Counted from the stretch's first letter, positions 48,101 through 60,464 are shown. The stretch is 64,000 bases of DNA from Cryptomeria japonica (GCF_030272615.1 NW_026729155.1:105314-169313), one strand, 5' to 3'. The notes: generated by a model not told the origin, from the letters alone. Made by a program: numbers and translations.

Positions 48101-48230
48101 ATCTTCAACTAAAGCCCACATAATTGTTATTCTATCATGATCATAATCTTATGTATAACCATAGTCCCACCCCTAACTATAATCGTAACCTTAACTCTAA
48201 CCAAGTTTTAAACCCTGACCCTGATATTAT
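45140..48230. repeat. Degenerate interstitial telomere-like repeat block (CCCTAA-type)
   Basis: About 3 kb built mostly of CCCTAA hexamers and one- or two-base variants (CCATAA, TCCTAA, CTCTAA). Clean short runs occur near 46640, 47117, 47445 and 48085. The period is mainly six (TTAGGG on the other strand), not the seven-base TTTAGGG of most plants; only occasional CCCTAAA units occur. Non-repeat gaps lie at about 46240-46530 and 47170-47280. It is C-rich throughout on the plus strand, so the block has one orientation. Confidence 0.9.
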
Positions 48231-48239
48231 ACACTTAAT

Positions 48240-48600
48240 AACTATAAAACAATATTACAGTTTCAAAATAAGAATATAATAGTATTATACTTATCGTATA
48301 GCATTATATTAATATAATATTACTAATAAAACTATAAAAATAATATATAACTAATAATAATTTAAAATAATAATATAATACATTTAAAATATTTCAAATT
48401 TATATTATGAATATTATTTTCAATAAATTATAAAATAATATCATAATAATCAAAACAATATAAATTAATAATAATAATATATTATAATATTATTCCACCA
48501 ACAAATAAAAAATAATAATAATAATTACAATAATAATATTACATATTATTGCAAAAAACATTAATAATATAATATTATATAGTTCTATTTTGAATTTTTT
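48240..48600. repeat. AT-only low-complexity stretch (AAT/ATA-rich)
   Basis: Irregular ATT/AAT-type words almost without G or C, directly adjoining the telomere-like block. Confidence 0.8.
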
Positions 48601-49160
48601 ATCGTTTCCCATGTTGCCCTGCCATTGCTACTAGCTTACATATATTTGATTTTAATCAAATATATATTTAATATGCCGAAAGATATCTTCTGAAAGCATC
48701 AAGCATGACTATAAGAAATAAATAAAAGATGCACGTCCATTTTCAACGATCAAAGATACTAAACTCGTAACAATACCAGATTTTAATATTGCTAAAGTTA
48801 GTTAAAAGTTTTCTTCATATTTTTTCTTTTATCAATGCGATCATGACTATGCGTGTCTTTTTCTACTCCGATACTCGTCAAAAGGATCCCTTTGGTCCTC
48901 CACGGAGAAAATGGAAGTTCAATTTAATCTTGATGGCCTAATTTTTCTTCGTTTGTTACATCTGTGAACATCAGTATTGTATTTCTATGTTCACAATGGC
49001 TTAGTGGGCCAGGCCTTTATTGTCTTACTAATTTGTGCGTAGTCCAAAGCATAATGTTCTGCTGTCTATCTTGGAAAACATATATTTATATTCAGTTTAC
49101 CGAGTCAAACTGGATAAAATACACAACTAGAAATATTAGAAGTTCTAAATGAAAAAAGAT
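48601..49160. other. Intergenic DNA, nothing recognised
   Basis: Ordinary composition with short frames only. No repeat or motif identified. Confidence 0.4.
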
Positions 49161-49164
49161 AACA

Positions 49165-50680
49165 CATAAATTATTTATTTTTTATTAATATGTTTTTTAT
49201 TAGCTAAGTGGAAAAAGGGTCCCACTCTTTGACTTATAACATCAAAATAAAGATAGAAAATAACAAAGTCTATTGCACCAACACAACATAAAAAAACTAA
49301 TATCAAACAACAAAACTAAACTAAACCTATGTTAAGGATCAAAAACACAAAAGACTAAGTTGAATTCAAATTTTAGAGGTTTATCAAAGCATTCCATTCA
49401 TCAACCATAAGGATTCATCTTTCACTTCTTTTATCTAGTACAAATCTCTTTTTTTTTTCATTGGTAAGGGGCTGAAGCTGAATCGCGTTAGACTGGAGAT
49501 ATGAACAAGTGAGACCACATTTTTGAGGGGCTTCATCCTCATATATGTTCAGTATTAACACCCTTATATCTTCTTATGCCATCATATCTATTCTTCTCCT
49601 TAGTTTCCCTACTCCTTATCACTCCACTCATTCTCCTCCTTATCACTCCATTATCTCTTTAGTCTCCTTATCACTTTGTATCACCTAACGCCTAATCTCT
49701 CTAGCTAACTCCTTAAACTTTATAATATCTACCTTGTCACTCCATTCTATAGCTTCCACAACTGGTAGACTTCTACTTGGCCAAGGCTTGAGGGAAGTTC
49801 AGTGTGTATCATCCATCTCATTGTAGGGGAGTCATGTTCCTTGGGAGAACAACCATCAACAACATGTTTGTATCTATCTACCAATTAGCATCATGGCATG
49901 ACCACCAACGTTTGTCCATCCTATGATCGTCTAGCCTTATATTGCTTCATTTCTTCTCGTGACTCTTCTCACTTCCTTCCTAGCTTTATTAGGCTTCTCT
50001 TCCAACCTTCCCTTTTCCTGGTCAAGGTCCTCCTATAGATTAGCCACAAAAGCCATAGAATAATGCATTAGATCTTTAGTAATAGAAAGCAACATAGCTA
50101 GGGGGTCCTCAATATGATAGATTTTTCTATCCTTGTCAACAAATAGTGTGGGTTAACAACTGCTTTTCTGCCAAGGGGATTTGATGGGGATGCAATATCT
50201 ACTCTACTACAAATTCTGAGGGGTTTCTTTGTGGTGGACGAATTAGTAAGCCAATAGAGTCTCTTGGAACCCTATTAGTCATGTTGGTTTGAGGAATGAT
50301 ATGGGGGCAGTTCTATTAACATTAAATTGATAATGACAATATATTAAATCTTGATGCAAAGGATGATATCCTATTAACATTAAAGGCTTCTAGAGATGAG
50401 AAGACATGGAATGGAAAATTAATTTTCTTAATAGACTTGAGATGCTCTAATAACAAAAAGTGATAGATTTGGACAACCCTAAAAATGACCTTCTAGCAAT
50501 AAATTTTTTATTAAGGGCCAACTTATCTTGTCGAGTGGCTTAGGAAGAACTATATTCTAGTCTTTTTTGAAATGATTAAAATTCTATTCCTTTTTTAGAA
50601 AACCCCCAATGAATTCCTTTTCCCTTTATTTATGACATCCTTTAATTTTATGCAAATTAGTACTTGTTAGATATGTGAGA
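49165..50680 (-). mobile_element. Probable LINE/ORF-X 3' end (minus strand)
   Basis: The minus strand ends in 'gagtgggaccc' and ctaataaaaaacatattaat (about 49230-49170), like the 3' ends at 5310 and 9950. Upstream text is decayed and coding-like, with a short repeated word (ctccttatcactcca at 49610-49680 on the plus strand). The Copia LTR beginning at 50684 cuts it. No RNase H seen. Confidence 0.35.
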
Positions 50681-50683
50681 TAG

Positions 50684-52166
50684 TGCTGTCATTAATGTCA
50701 AAGTGATATGTGTGGATTGCTCCTTGATATGTGAAGGTCTAGAAATTAGTGTTCAGATGTTGTTATGATGTTTGGTGGTTATATTGAGTGCGTATGTGGT
50801 GTTTTTGGAAGATGATAGTATTGGAAGCTAAAATATGCATGAAAGAGTATTTAAAGTAATTATGGGAGAATTTAATGTCTATGTTATATGAATATTACAC
50901 TATTCTGTTTTCAGGTTCTTAACAAGTCATGTGTTGAACTTAGTTATTGTAGATTGTTGATAGTGAGGTTGTCTATCAAGACTAGTTTGGAGAATGCTCT
51001 GCATTTATCTTTAATGATTTTTCATGTGTTATGGCTTGGATGATATTTTCATATTGTTCATGTAACATTCTAGTTGAAAATTCAAGTGTTAGTTTGCTCC
51101 ACAAGTCATGTTGTTTTGTTGTTCAGCATTATCATTTATGTTGATATTTGGTTGACATAGTTGGTTCATCTCATTTGTATCATACTCTTTTGGTATGGAT
51201 ATGCATTGGAGGTTGAGTTAAGGTGTTTCTATGGGTCTTACTGTGGCATTAAAAATCCACATTAATTCATTTGCATTGGATAATGTTTTTGGGCTGACTT
51301 GTTAGCGTGCTTTATTTGTTTATCTAAAAATTATGTTTGATGCTAACTTTGAAAGAAGTGTTGTTGTGTGCAGTTTATTATAATCAATTGTGGAAGACAT
51401 ATTATGATGTATTTGGATCCACTTTATCTCCTAGAGTGGACCACATTTACCATAGTTTCTCAGGGTGGCCTATTTTGTGTAAATTATGTTTGTTCTATTT
51501 ATGGTCAGCCTAGTTGAGATTTTTGGTGAATAAGATGATATAAATAAATGCACAGATGTGTGAATTTGTGTAGGGATTGATTGAAAGTGATGTGGAAGTA
51601 TATATGGGAAGAAGTACAAATATCAGTTTGTGATGAGCCTTGATGATCATATCATTCAAAATGATAGAGTTTTGAGGCAACAAATATGTGTGTTGTGTTT
51701 GCCATGATATCGGCAACTTGAACCAAAGGTTCAATGATAGTTTCATGATCACATCTTTTTCATTTCAATTCATCAGCCTATTAAAAGACAATGAGTTATT
51801 TTGGTAGCTTGTGTAGATTTGTAACTTTCTCTAATATCATGCTACTTAGTTTGCAAGTCCATTGTATCTTGCCTAAGGTTGTGTGACTTAGCTTGCAATT
51901 CTAAACTGTGAGTTGTGAGCTTCCTTGGCCTTGTGCCGAAAAGATTGTATTTAGTTACTCATATAGTGAGTGTGATTCTCACTATGTTCTTTCTTATATT
52001 GGGTTTTCCATGTAAATACTAGGTTTTCATGTGTTTGGTGTTCATTTCTTTATCTTTTATTATGTTTGGATTGCTAAAAATAATTCATATTTTTTTGTGA
52101 TAGAAAAAGTTTAAGGATTTTCTTAAGAGTCATACATCCCCTCTTAGTCTTGTGGGGTATTTAACA
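50684..52166 (+). mobile_element. Copia 5' LTR (probable)
   Basis: Bounded on the right by CA (52165-52166) directly before a primer-binding-like site. The left end is placed at tgctgtcattaatgtcaaag, which looks like a Copia LTR start. Length about 1.48 kb. The partner LTR would lie beyond the window, so the left end is a guess. Confidence 0.5.
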
Positions 52167-52167
52167 A

Positions 52168-52185
52168 CTAGTATTAAAGAGTGAG
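52168..52185 (+). promoter_or_regulatory. Copia primer-binding site (tRNA-iMet-like, degenerate)
   Basis: ctagtattaaagagtgag resembles TGGTATCAGAGC, the usual Copia site, with several changes. It lies 59 bases before the gag start. Confidence 0.5.
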
Positions 52186-52226
52186 GATCCTCTAGGAAAA
52201 GTTTAATCACTTGAGGAAGGTTCGAG

Positions 52227-52513
52227 ATGGAGCATGATAGTGGATCAAAAGTAACAAAGTTTGTTGTCTCAAATTACTCCTTTTGGAAGGAGTGGATGGA
52301 ATCTTATTTGGATTCTAGGCCATTTGGAATATGGCACGCTATTAAGAATGGTTATACTCCTCTAATTGGTGGTCCTTCTATTGTGGATGAGATTAGATTG
52401 CATGAAAATAATGTCAAGGAAAGAAATGATTTTATCACTGGTTTGAGTGATTCAAAGCTCTTGAACACCATGTCTTGCAAGTGTACAAAGGAATTTTAGT
52501 ATAAGTTGAAAAT
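52227..52513 (+). pseudogene. Copia gag, N-terminal part
   Basis: From ATG 52227 it reads VSNYSFWKEWMESYL and IKNGYTPL and reaches CTKEF at 52496 (TAG at 52497), then three to five more gag codons up to the Gypsy insertion at 52519. This is the UBN2/DUF4219-type gag of Copia elements. The remainder continues after the inserted element at 61607. Confidence 0.75.
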
Positions 52514-52518
52514 TATTT
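52514..52518. repeat. Left target-site duplication of the Gypsy insertion
   Basis: tattt here pairs with tattc at 61602-61606 (one mismatch). Both belong to the interrupted Copia gag. Confidence 0.7.
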
Positions 52519-53650
52519 TATAATATCAAAAATTACACCTTGTACAATTCAATGCAACAAATGGTACCCTCCTCCACATCATCGAAGTTCATGCCTACCA
52601 CTTTTGTCCTTTTGTCCACCTAGATTTCTTTATCGGCTCCAAACTGGAATATTACCAACTCTGTCAACTTGTCATCCTCAGGACACTAGCACAACGTGGA
52701 GACATCTGAGTGACACACTAGCATCCTATGAATATGATAGTCTGCAGGTGGTCATTTGAGCATTATGCCTATTCTTGGAAGAAATCATAACACCTCTGCA
52801 TGCAGCCACCGGCGTCATTTTTCCTTCTAGGGCCTATATCTCTCCAATTTGAAGGCATTTTGGGGATTCTTGATCATTTTTCTTGCAGGTTGAAGCTTTT
52901 AGAAATCTTCATGGGGAATATTCATAGGTTATCACAAGACCACCATTGTTGTTGCAACCTCTTGAATAACTCATGGTGTCATCTTCACAAGTGTTGGAGG
53001 AAGTTCACTTACTCTTCTTGGTTCATTTGTGCATCTATAATCTCTCATTTTCAATCTATTTATTTTCTTAATCATATCTCTTTTATATTAATTATTTTGA
53101 TTTTCCTCATTGCTACTATATGAGTTATCTATGGAGGTGGAAACACTATAACAAGGGTCCAACTAAAGAAAACTCTAGAATGAAACTGCCAACATTTTTC
53201 TTTTTCGCTTGTGTGTAGGTTGATGATCGTGGGAAGGTAGTCATCTTGTGAGAGGGTTCAATCATGGACAGGTTGTGAGCTTCCCTCATTCCTCCTTCCC
53301 ATTTCATTTTAATATTATCCATTCTATTTTATTAACTTAGTTTATCATCTTTCTGTGTTTTTATAATAATATAGTTGCACCTCTCACTTTTTTGGATGGC
53401 TTTTGTACCTTGTCCATATAGGGCGATAGTGCATCGCACTTGTCTCCCAATTTTGTGTACTCATCCTCAATACAGAGGATTAACATATCCATTCAGGAGC
53501 TCTATTTAATAGTAATTTATCTTATTCTATATTTACTTTTTCATTTTCATCCGTTGCCTCACCCTTAGCGCTAGTTAAGTGAGGTAGGGCGAAGGTAGGA
53601 TTGCTCCTTAGAGTCCATCACCTTGAGGATAATAAATCTCATCCTCTATA
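52519..53650 (+). repeat. Gypsy 5' LTR
   Basis: Begins tataatatcaaaaattacac and ends ctcatcctctata. It matches 60465-61601 throughout (for example 'cccacctagattg/tctttatc' and 'tcccatttcatttta'). Open frames inside it (52800-53120) occur at the same place in the other LTR and are not genes. Confidence 0.9.
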
Positions 53651-53869
53651 TTTTGGTGAACCTGATGTGAAACAATTGCATTATCATTTTCCTTAATCTT
53701 CATTTCTTAACTTCATTTAAAATATAAAGCAAAGTAAAAAAATAAAACAAAAAAAAGAAAGACAAACATAATAACATCTCAACTTTGAAACAAACCTTAA
53801 AACAATTATCTTTATCATAGAGTGCTATATAATTATGACATCCTAGTAGTGTGGTTGAAGTGTTGGGAA

Positions 53870-54802
53870 TCTTGTCCATGAACTTTACAACCTAGACGTC
53901 CATGGGAGTTATTGTGAGAAGGATTGCCAGGAGGAGTGTTCCTACAAATCGCTAAAATCCTCCTAGGTCAGGTCCAATGTTTAATGATCAACTTCCTGAC
54001 CCAAATGATTTCTTGGATTCTTACCCTCTTAAAACCATTTTGATAGGGATTCCTTCTCCATCTAATTCACAATCAGACTCTTAGATCAATTCTCTCAGAA
54101 ATTCTCCTCCATCTTTGCCTCATGTTGTTGATCATGATTCTATTTTTACCATTGGTTTTGAACAAATTAACATGCTAGAGTATAATCTGAGAAACTTTGA
54201 GGGTTTCCTGAATCAAGAGAATGTCCTCCCCCAAAATAAAAATTTTGTTATCACTTTGAGAGACATGTTCATCTTGGATAGAAGATGCCTTGAGATGTTA
54301 AGGGAATTGTCTATGATTGTCAGAAAGCATGTGCCTTTGGCTGGTGCCTCTCCGTAGGATGGCTAGTCCAAAACTTGTGGTTCTCATCTTGGTATTGACA
54401 TACCTGGCTTGATGGTACACATGGTTGATATCAGGTCGACTATTCCTAGCATCAATGCCTCATCCAATCTCTCGAGTTACATGGGTATGTCTAGTAGCTC
54501 GACCTCTGCCTCTGTTGCTGCTCATATCTCTATAGTCAGCACTCGTACTACATCTGCCAATGGAACTGATCCTCTTGGACATACTGGTGGAGGTGGTGTC
54601 ACATACAACCCACCTCCACCTCCTTTGCTCTCTAATCTTGTCTTGAACACTATCTTACGGAACATTAGGTAGTTACAGTTACAACTTACAAATTTGGTCT
54701 CCACTTCTAGTCAATCATCTATGAATGCATATTATAGCAAGAGTCCCCTTGAAATTATTGTCCTGAACACCATCCTTCCTTCTGCAGTCGAATTATTGAA
54801 GT
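53870..54802 (+). pseudogene. Gypsy gag, N-terminal part, broken by solo LTR
   Basis: Readable pieces: 54115-54354 (FEQINMLEYNLRNFEGFLNQ; FVITLRDMFILDRRCLEML) and 54409-54670, a Ser/Thr-rich stretch ending in Pro-rich YNPPPPPLLS. After stops the frame reaches AVELLK at 54785-54802, the usual entry to the gag core, and is cut there by an inserted LTR. Confidence 0.6.
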
Positions 54803-56079
54803 TGTAGACACATAAATTTGTCCACGAATTACATCAATATTAAATATTTATTTAATGAACTAATATTCCTCTATCAATTGAATTTATATTTAATTAATTC
54901 ACCAATAGCCTTTTCTTCTATCCTAGTTAAATAAACTTAATGAATTTATTTCATTACTAACTATAGTCCCATCTATTAAATAATTAATAAATTTATTTAA
55001 TTCCCCTTTTTATTTAAATAAATTAAACATTTATTTAGAATCCCCAAATCAAATCCACTTTTAGATAAATCAATATTTATTTAAAAATGCCTCATCCACT
55101 TGCATTCCCCTACAAATGCAAGTTGCATATTTTAGTTGAAATAAATGATTCATTTTAATTAAAAAACTCCACTTTATCTGCACCCACTTGCTTCTAGATT
55201 CTTCTAACCCCTTCTAATTTAGCCTAATCCCTCTTTTGATTATTTGCACAATCCTAAACCAAAATTGACCCCCAACCCATCATCTAAACCATTTACACAC
55301 TTATAGAGTCATAAATGCTTCCCTTATTCAACACACTAACCCACATGGGTCTTGACCCTTTAGTCAAGGCTTAACCATGGGTAAACTTTGCACAAGAGCT
55401 TAACCATTGGATAATAACCTTACCATTGGATAATAAATTTATCCAATAACCCAACCCACATGAGGTTACCCTCGTGTCTTCTCAGGCATGAAATGCTACT
55501 TCCCTCTCCTCTCAAGCCATCTCATGCTGACACTTGTCCTCATGGAATTGGGTTTAGAACCATCACAAAACCATCACATAGACCATGAATCATGCAATCT
55601 TGACCCTCCACAAACTAGATCAATCTTTACCATTCAATATTGTATTTTTCCTATAAATAGAATCCTTCTCCTCAAGTAGAGGAGAAAGAACTAGAGCATT
55701 GCTATTACACTAGAATGTTGCATAGGTATTTAGAGATTTCTCATAGAATCATTATTTGAATTTTCATAGCATTTGTTTATCATTTACAACCATCTTGAAT
55801 CTCCACATGGAATTCATGGCTAGTGATAAAAGATGAGAGCTCCACTCATTTGGAACTTGGGGAGGGAAGAAACAAGGGAGAAGTATCACAAGTCATCATG
55901 GAGGCATCTTAGGAAGGCTCTCCACCTTTCTTTCTTTGTTAAGCTTCTTTTATGTTTTTAAAATCTTGTTTGATATGTTTTGAAATGGTTTCTAGTTAAT
56001 TTTTCTATGGTTTTTGGTTGGAACTAACATACTAATGTTGAACTTTGTTTGTGCCTTGTACCCACTTCTATCAACATCA
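54803..56079 (+). mobile_element. Solo LTR (TGTAGACAC family) with 5-bp target duplication
   Basis: 1277 bp starting TGTAGACACATAAATTTG and ending ATCAACATCA, flanked by GAAGT at 54798-54802 and 56080-56084. It has a TATA-like tataaata near 55652 and AT palindromes in its first 300 bases. No internal region is present, so it results from LTR-LTR recombination. Reading across the two flanks while skipping the LTR and one GAAGT keeps the gag frame. Confidence 0.9.
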
Positions 56080-57060
56080 GAAGTTCGATAGGTTCAATGG
56101 TGATAGGGACCCTAATGTGCACATTGATTATTTTATGACCATGTGCAGCAACTACCATATCTTGGACTTTGTTTTTCTTAAACTATTCTTGTGGTCCCTT
56201 AAGGGAACCATGTTAGAGTTGTACAACTCCCTACTAAATCATTCTATCCACACCTCTTATTAGCTTATGGAACTTTTCCTTAAACAGTTTCAGGCTAACA
56301 TTGGCAGTAGGGTTGCTATCGTTGACCTTGTTCACTATAAGCAAAAATCCAATAGAAAGGTCATAGACTTTATATTGAGATAATAGTCAATCTCTATCAA
56401 GATCCCCTTTCCCCTACTCGATAGCGATTTTTATAGGAATTTAATTGGCAACCTGCAACCGACATTAAGGGAGAAGTTATCTCATAATCACTACCAAAAC
56501 TTTGCCAATATGTGTTATGCGCTCACAAACTACCAGCACACCATGTTGCAGTTCAAAGATTCTACTTTGAACCCTAATGATGGGTCCTTCATAGGTACAT
56601 CCATGGAATGGTCTATAAATAACAAAGACATAGCTAAAGTTGTGGTTGTTCCTCTAATGACTGCTACATAGGAATCACAACAAAATAGAGTCTTTGCTAA
56701 ATTGAATGACTCTTACTTAAGCATAATGTAGCAATTGTTAAAATATAATCTAATTACCCTTGTTGAGGTTACACCACTACCTAATAACAGATCCTATCCA
56801 CGGTGGTACGATGGGTCAAAATTTTGTCATTACTATCGTATACCTAGTCATGACACTGAGCGATGTTATCATCTTTGGAATATTGTCCAACACCACAATG
56901 ATAATGGTGCGATTAAAGTTGATGCATGAAAGAATAAGTCAAACAAGTCTATTGATAAGACCAACAGTGATTTGTAGATCTGTACACCAATCCATTTCCC
57001 TCACATTCGATGAATTTTATCTCTGCATCAGATCCTCGTTCGAATGATGGTCCATTTGTG
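56080..57060 (+). pseudogene. Gypsy gag, C-terminal part with zinc knuckle
   Basis: FDRFNGDRDPNVHIDYFMT (56084-56140), LKGTMLELYNSLLNHSI, then a TAG at 56262 and further Retrotrans_gag text (LFLKQFQANIGSRVAIVDLV). A zinc-knuckle-like motif CHYYRIPSHDTERC follows at about 56825-56866. Several stops. Confidence 0.7.
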
Positions 57061-57099
57061 AACATGGTCACCATAACTCCTATTTGCTCACCTCCTAAC

Positions 57100-57545
57100 T
57101 AGAAGGAGAAGGTTTCTTACACATCATTATCATTCACCCCTCTAGATGCCTCGTAATATAGAGAGATTTCTCCTCTATACATCCCTAATAAATTGAATGA
57201 TCAAACTATCGTGGGTGTGATGGTTGACCCATCATGAAGAGTCGATGTTATTATGGAGGAGACTCTATTCATAATCGGTTGCATACGTCTGTGTATGATG
57301 AAAGATGAGTAACCTTGAGGACAAATGATAATTTCTTTGTTCCTCCTTTGGGTAGAATCAACTTGATGATCCTCATGGGACCCAAGGTTATGTCTTCTAC
57401 ATATGTGATCATTCCTAAATTGGACCTATTTTGGGTTAAACTTGGCATTCTCTGGTTGATTGTTGTGGATGTGATCCCTTCAGTGATTCATAAATACCTC
57501 AAGTTCCCCCATGAGGGTTCGGTGCATGTCATCTAGGATACTGTA
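57100..57545 (+). pseudogene. Gypsy protease-like remnant
   Basis: VGVMVDPS (57211) stands where the active-site Asp-Gly/Ser-Gly is expected, and the closing words are PSVIHKYLKFPHEGSVHVI (57477-57533), typical of the region after the Gypsy protease (LH-KLKF-HEG). A frameshift lies between them near 57310. Confidence 0.55.
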
Positions 57546-59840
57546 TATCGACCCTTGGTAGCCCATGGATGATTTTTGTTGGATTATTTTTGGCTTGCTC
57601 TAGTGGGGCTCACGCTTCTCCATGGTGACTTGATATACCACACTTATTATTAGTATAAGATGGGGGATTTGGCCCCTAAATCAACTCAGCCTAGTTATTT
57701 ATTTCCTCTTCCTACATCTACCTCTTCTCCATTTACTCATGTCTTGGAGCAGATAGTGGCTCATGTCCCCTCATTATCGTGGGCTAAGAATAATCTTGTT
57801 CTTTCGAATATAACTCTGCATCCACCCAAGATTGCACAGCCTCTAGGGGTGTCTTCTATTCCTACAGTTACACCTTTTGCAGACAATGGAAAGGCACCCG
57901 TGCTATCAAATTTTGTGGCCCTCCCTCCCTTTGAGATCCCAGTCATGGCCAATATCCCTTGTCCCTCTTGATATGAGAGAAGGAAGTGATCCTCTCATGT
58001 TCGTTCATTAGTGCTTGCTCCTTTTTCATAGCCTAGGTTGACACCCTTTGCTCCTCCAACTGCTCCTCAAGAAAAGTGAGGTAGGGTGCCTATTGTTGTG
58101 AATATGGTATCTATCTCAGATGCACCTCCTATTCCATTATTTGAGTCTTCTCCTACCCACAACAAGGTTTTGGAGGCCTCTCCTATGGAGCATGATCTTT
58201 CTGAGCCCTCTCAGGCTTTAGTTGGTGGCCCTCATCTCCAACATAATTAGTGTGTGTGTGAGTGTAAGTGCAATTGATGGGTCATGGCTTGTGAATGCAA
58301 TGCTTCTCTATAATCTATTAGTGCATCTATAGCACCCAATTTTATCATATCAACTCTTGTCTCATCACTCTCTCATGTTTCTGCATCATCTTCAGTTTTA
58401 CTGCTAGATGTTATCGAGCCTATCAATGAACCTCCCTCTGAACAAGTGTAGTTTTTCATCGCTCCTTCTTTGGACTTTGGAACCACCCCTCATTATCTCC
58501 TTTCCAGACGTATCTCCATTTTCTCATCCTATTGATATGTTTCATATGTAGAAGGTGTCCCGCGCAACTTTTTTTTCTCCCCCTTCATCATAGCCATTCC
58601 AGCATCAGTGTTTCCCTAGGGTCCTTCAGCCTACTACGGTTGATAGGAGACCCGTTTCTCTTGTCACACCCAAATGTAAGCTTGAGTAGGGACCCATTCT
58701 ATAATTTTGATGGCAAAAATCCTCACAAGCATATTCTTCATCCTTTTCTCTACCTATTCCAGTGTCTTCTACTTTGCCTGTTTCTATGTGTGTGGTTGAG
58801 ATGACTCCACTTTCTCCTCAGATTATCATTACCCCTCTTCTGAAGGCTAGAAGTCCTATTCTTGTTTCATTTGCTTTGACTGAGTCACCTGGTTCCTCTA
58901 TAGAGGCTTGCATGTTTGGCTCCTTGGAGGACATCCTTACATTGTCCATGATCTTTTCCCAATCATTGACCCTTGTCTCCTTCAACCTTGTGGATGTAGA
59001 TGTTGTTGCTACTTCATCCCTCACCCTCGCTACTAGTGAAGTTCCTCATGATGCTATTTTAGTAATCCCTCTCTAAGCTCATCCTCCTTCTCCCTATAAT
59101 CTAGATTGGGAGGATGATGATCTCCTAAGGGATGACCTTTAGGATATTTATATTTCATCTCCATCTTTTTTCTTGTGAGCTTGATTGTGTTCCCCCATGC
59201 TTCCTTTATATGTTTGTTCCCTCCAAGAGGAATCAAATTATTCCGTAGATGCTTGGATATGGGAGGTTGGATGTCTTTATTTGTTGTGCTCTCCCGAAGG
59301 ACCTGAGTTTCTCTATAGGTTCTTAGATATGGGAGATTTTTGTGTTGTGCACCTTCTTTGACTATTTGTCTCTCTACTTCTTCTATCTGTCATATATTGC
59401 TCTGCGATGTTCAGGAACAATGCAAAGCATTGAGGGCATCTTTGGCCTTCTTCCATGTTAACCAGAATTTTTATTTTCTCTTTGTCTTCATGTCCTCTTC
59501 TTCACATTCAAGAACTTTGGCACTATGATGATATAACTATCTTGTAGCGAGACTAGACATATTCTCACTGCTATGGTTTCTGATGCCAAACTATCAAATC
59601 CCCCTATCCTTTGGCATTCATCATTGATGTTATGGACACATGTGTCACCAGATAATGGTGGCATTCCACAAAAACATCTTGTTATGTTGAAAGACCACAA
59701 CTACTCTTCTCCTTAGAATGACATGCCTTCCATGAATATCATTCTAAGGGGGGGCCATCGTATCTGCATTTCTACATGATCTACATTTATTAACTAGTCC
59801 CTTGCATGTTTCTTGTCGATCACTTTTTCATGCTTTCTTA
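57546..59840 (+). pseudogene. Pro/Ser-rich frame in place of RT-integrase
   Basis: 57660-57968 is open for 103 codons (PLPTSTSSPFTHVLEQIV; LPPFEIPVM). Similar Pro/Ser/Thr-rich text continues with stops (SSPTHNKVLEASPMEHD, about 58148; 58762-59074, ITPLLKARSPILVSF). No catalytic motif is visible. It may be a third ORF or degraded spacer of a non-autonomous element. Confidence 0.4.
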
Positions 59841-60175
59841 GGTGGGGGCCAAACCACTTGATCTTTTTCTTTATCATGTTTTTACTAGATGACAGCCAAA
59901 GCACTTGATCTTTTTCTTTGCCATGTTTTGCCTATGTGGGGGCAGAACCACTTGATCTTTTCTTTCACAAGTAGGGGCCAATCTACTTCTAGTGTATCGC
60001 TACCCGCGCTAGCAAAATCATCACCTTATCGCATGGCTACCTAGCGTATCACTACCCATGCTAGCAAAATATCGCCTTATAATATGGTTATCCATACTAG
60101 CATGATCTCGCAAGCATCATTGTCCTATCATATGGCTATCTAGAATAATGCACTTTTGTATCCATACTGGCGCAT
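59841..60175. repeat. Two short tandem arrays before the 3' LTR
   Basis: Array 1 (about 59841-59990): three units of roughly 50-60 bases sharing 'ccacttgatctttt' and 'tttgccatgttt'. Array 2 (about 59995-60170): units of about 50 bases sharing 'ctaccc-gctagcaaaat', 'ccttat' and 'atggctacct'. Both lie between the Pro-rich frame and the polypurine tract. Confidence 0.65.
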
Positions 60176-60449
60176 CTCATATCTCATATCACTATGATCA
60201 CTTATTTTGTATCTTTTCGTAATAAGGGGATTTCTTCCAAGCAAGGTTCATTTTTTTTATGCTATTAGCGTGTTTACAATGTGTCAGTGTATTTACAATG
60301 TGTCAATTCACAATATCTATTTTAAACTTCATCTTTATCTCATTGGGGGCAACCTCGTCTGATCAACAAAATTTTGCCTCCCCATCGTGACCCTCTTGTT
60401 TATCTTCCTCTACTTTACCTTTGCATCTCTCAACAAAGACATGCTCACT

Positions 60450-60459
60450 AAAGTGGGGG
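60450..60459 (+). promoter_or_regulatory. Gypsy polypurine tract
   Basis: aaagtggggg just upstream of the 3' LTR; five further bases (taaaa) separate it from the LTR start as defined by LTR comparison. Confidence 0.65.
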
Positions 60460-60464
60460 TAAAA

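Noticed and set aside
45140-48230. True chromosome end
   Set aside because: The block is internal, degenerate and flanked on both sides by other DNA.
52800-53123. 107-codon frame, with a similar 61-codon frame at 60747-60932
   Set aside because: Both lie at the same place in the two LTRs of one Gypsy element and have no protein-family match; they are LTR sequence.
57761-59024. Minus-strand frames of 63 and 68 codons
   Set aside because: Antisense shadows of the Pro/Ser-rich plus-strand frame.
59841-60175. CRISPR-like array
   Set aside because: Units are adjacent and diverged, without regular unique spacers, and lie in a plant retroelement.
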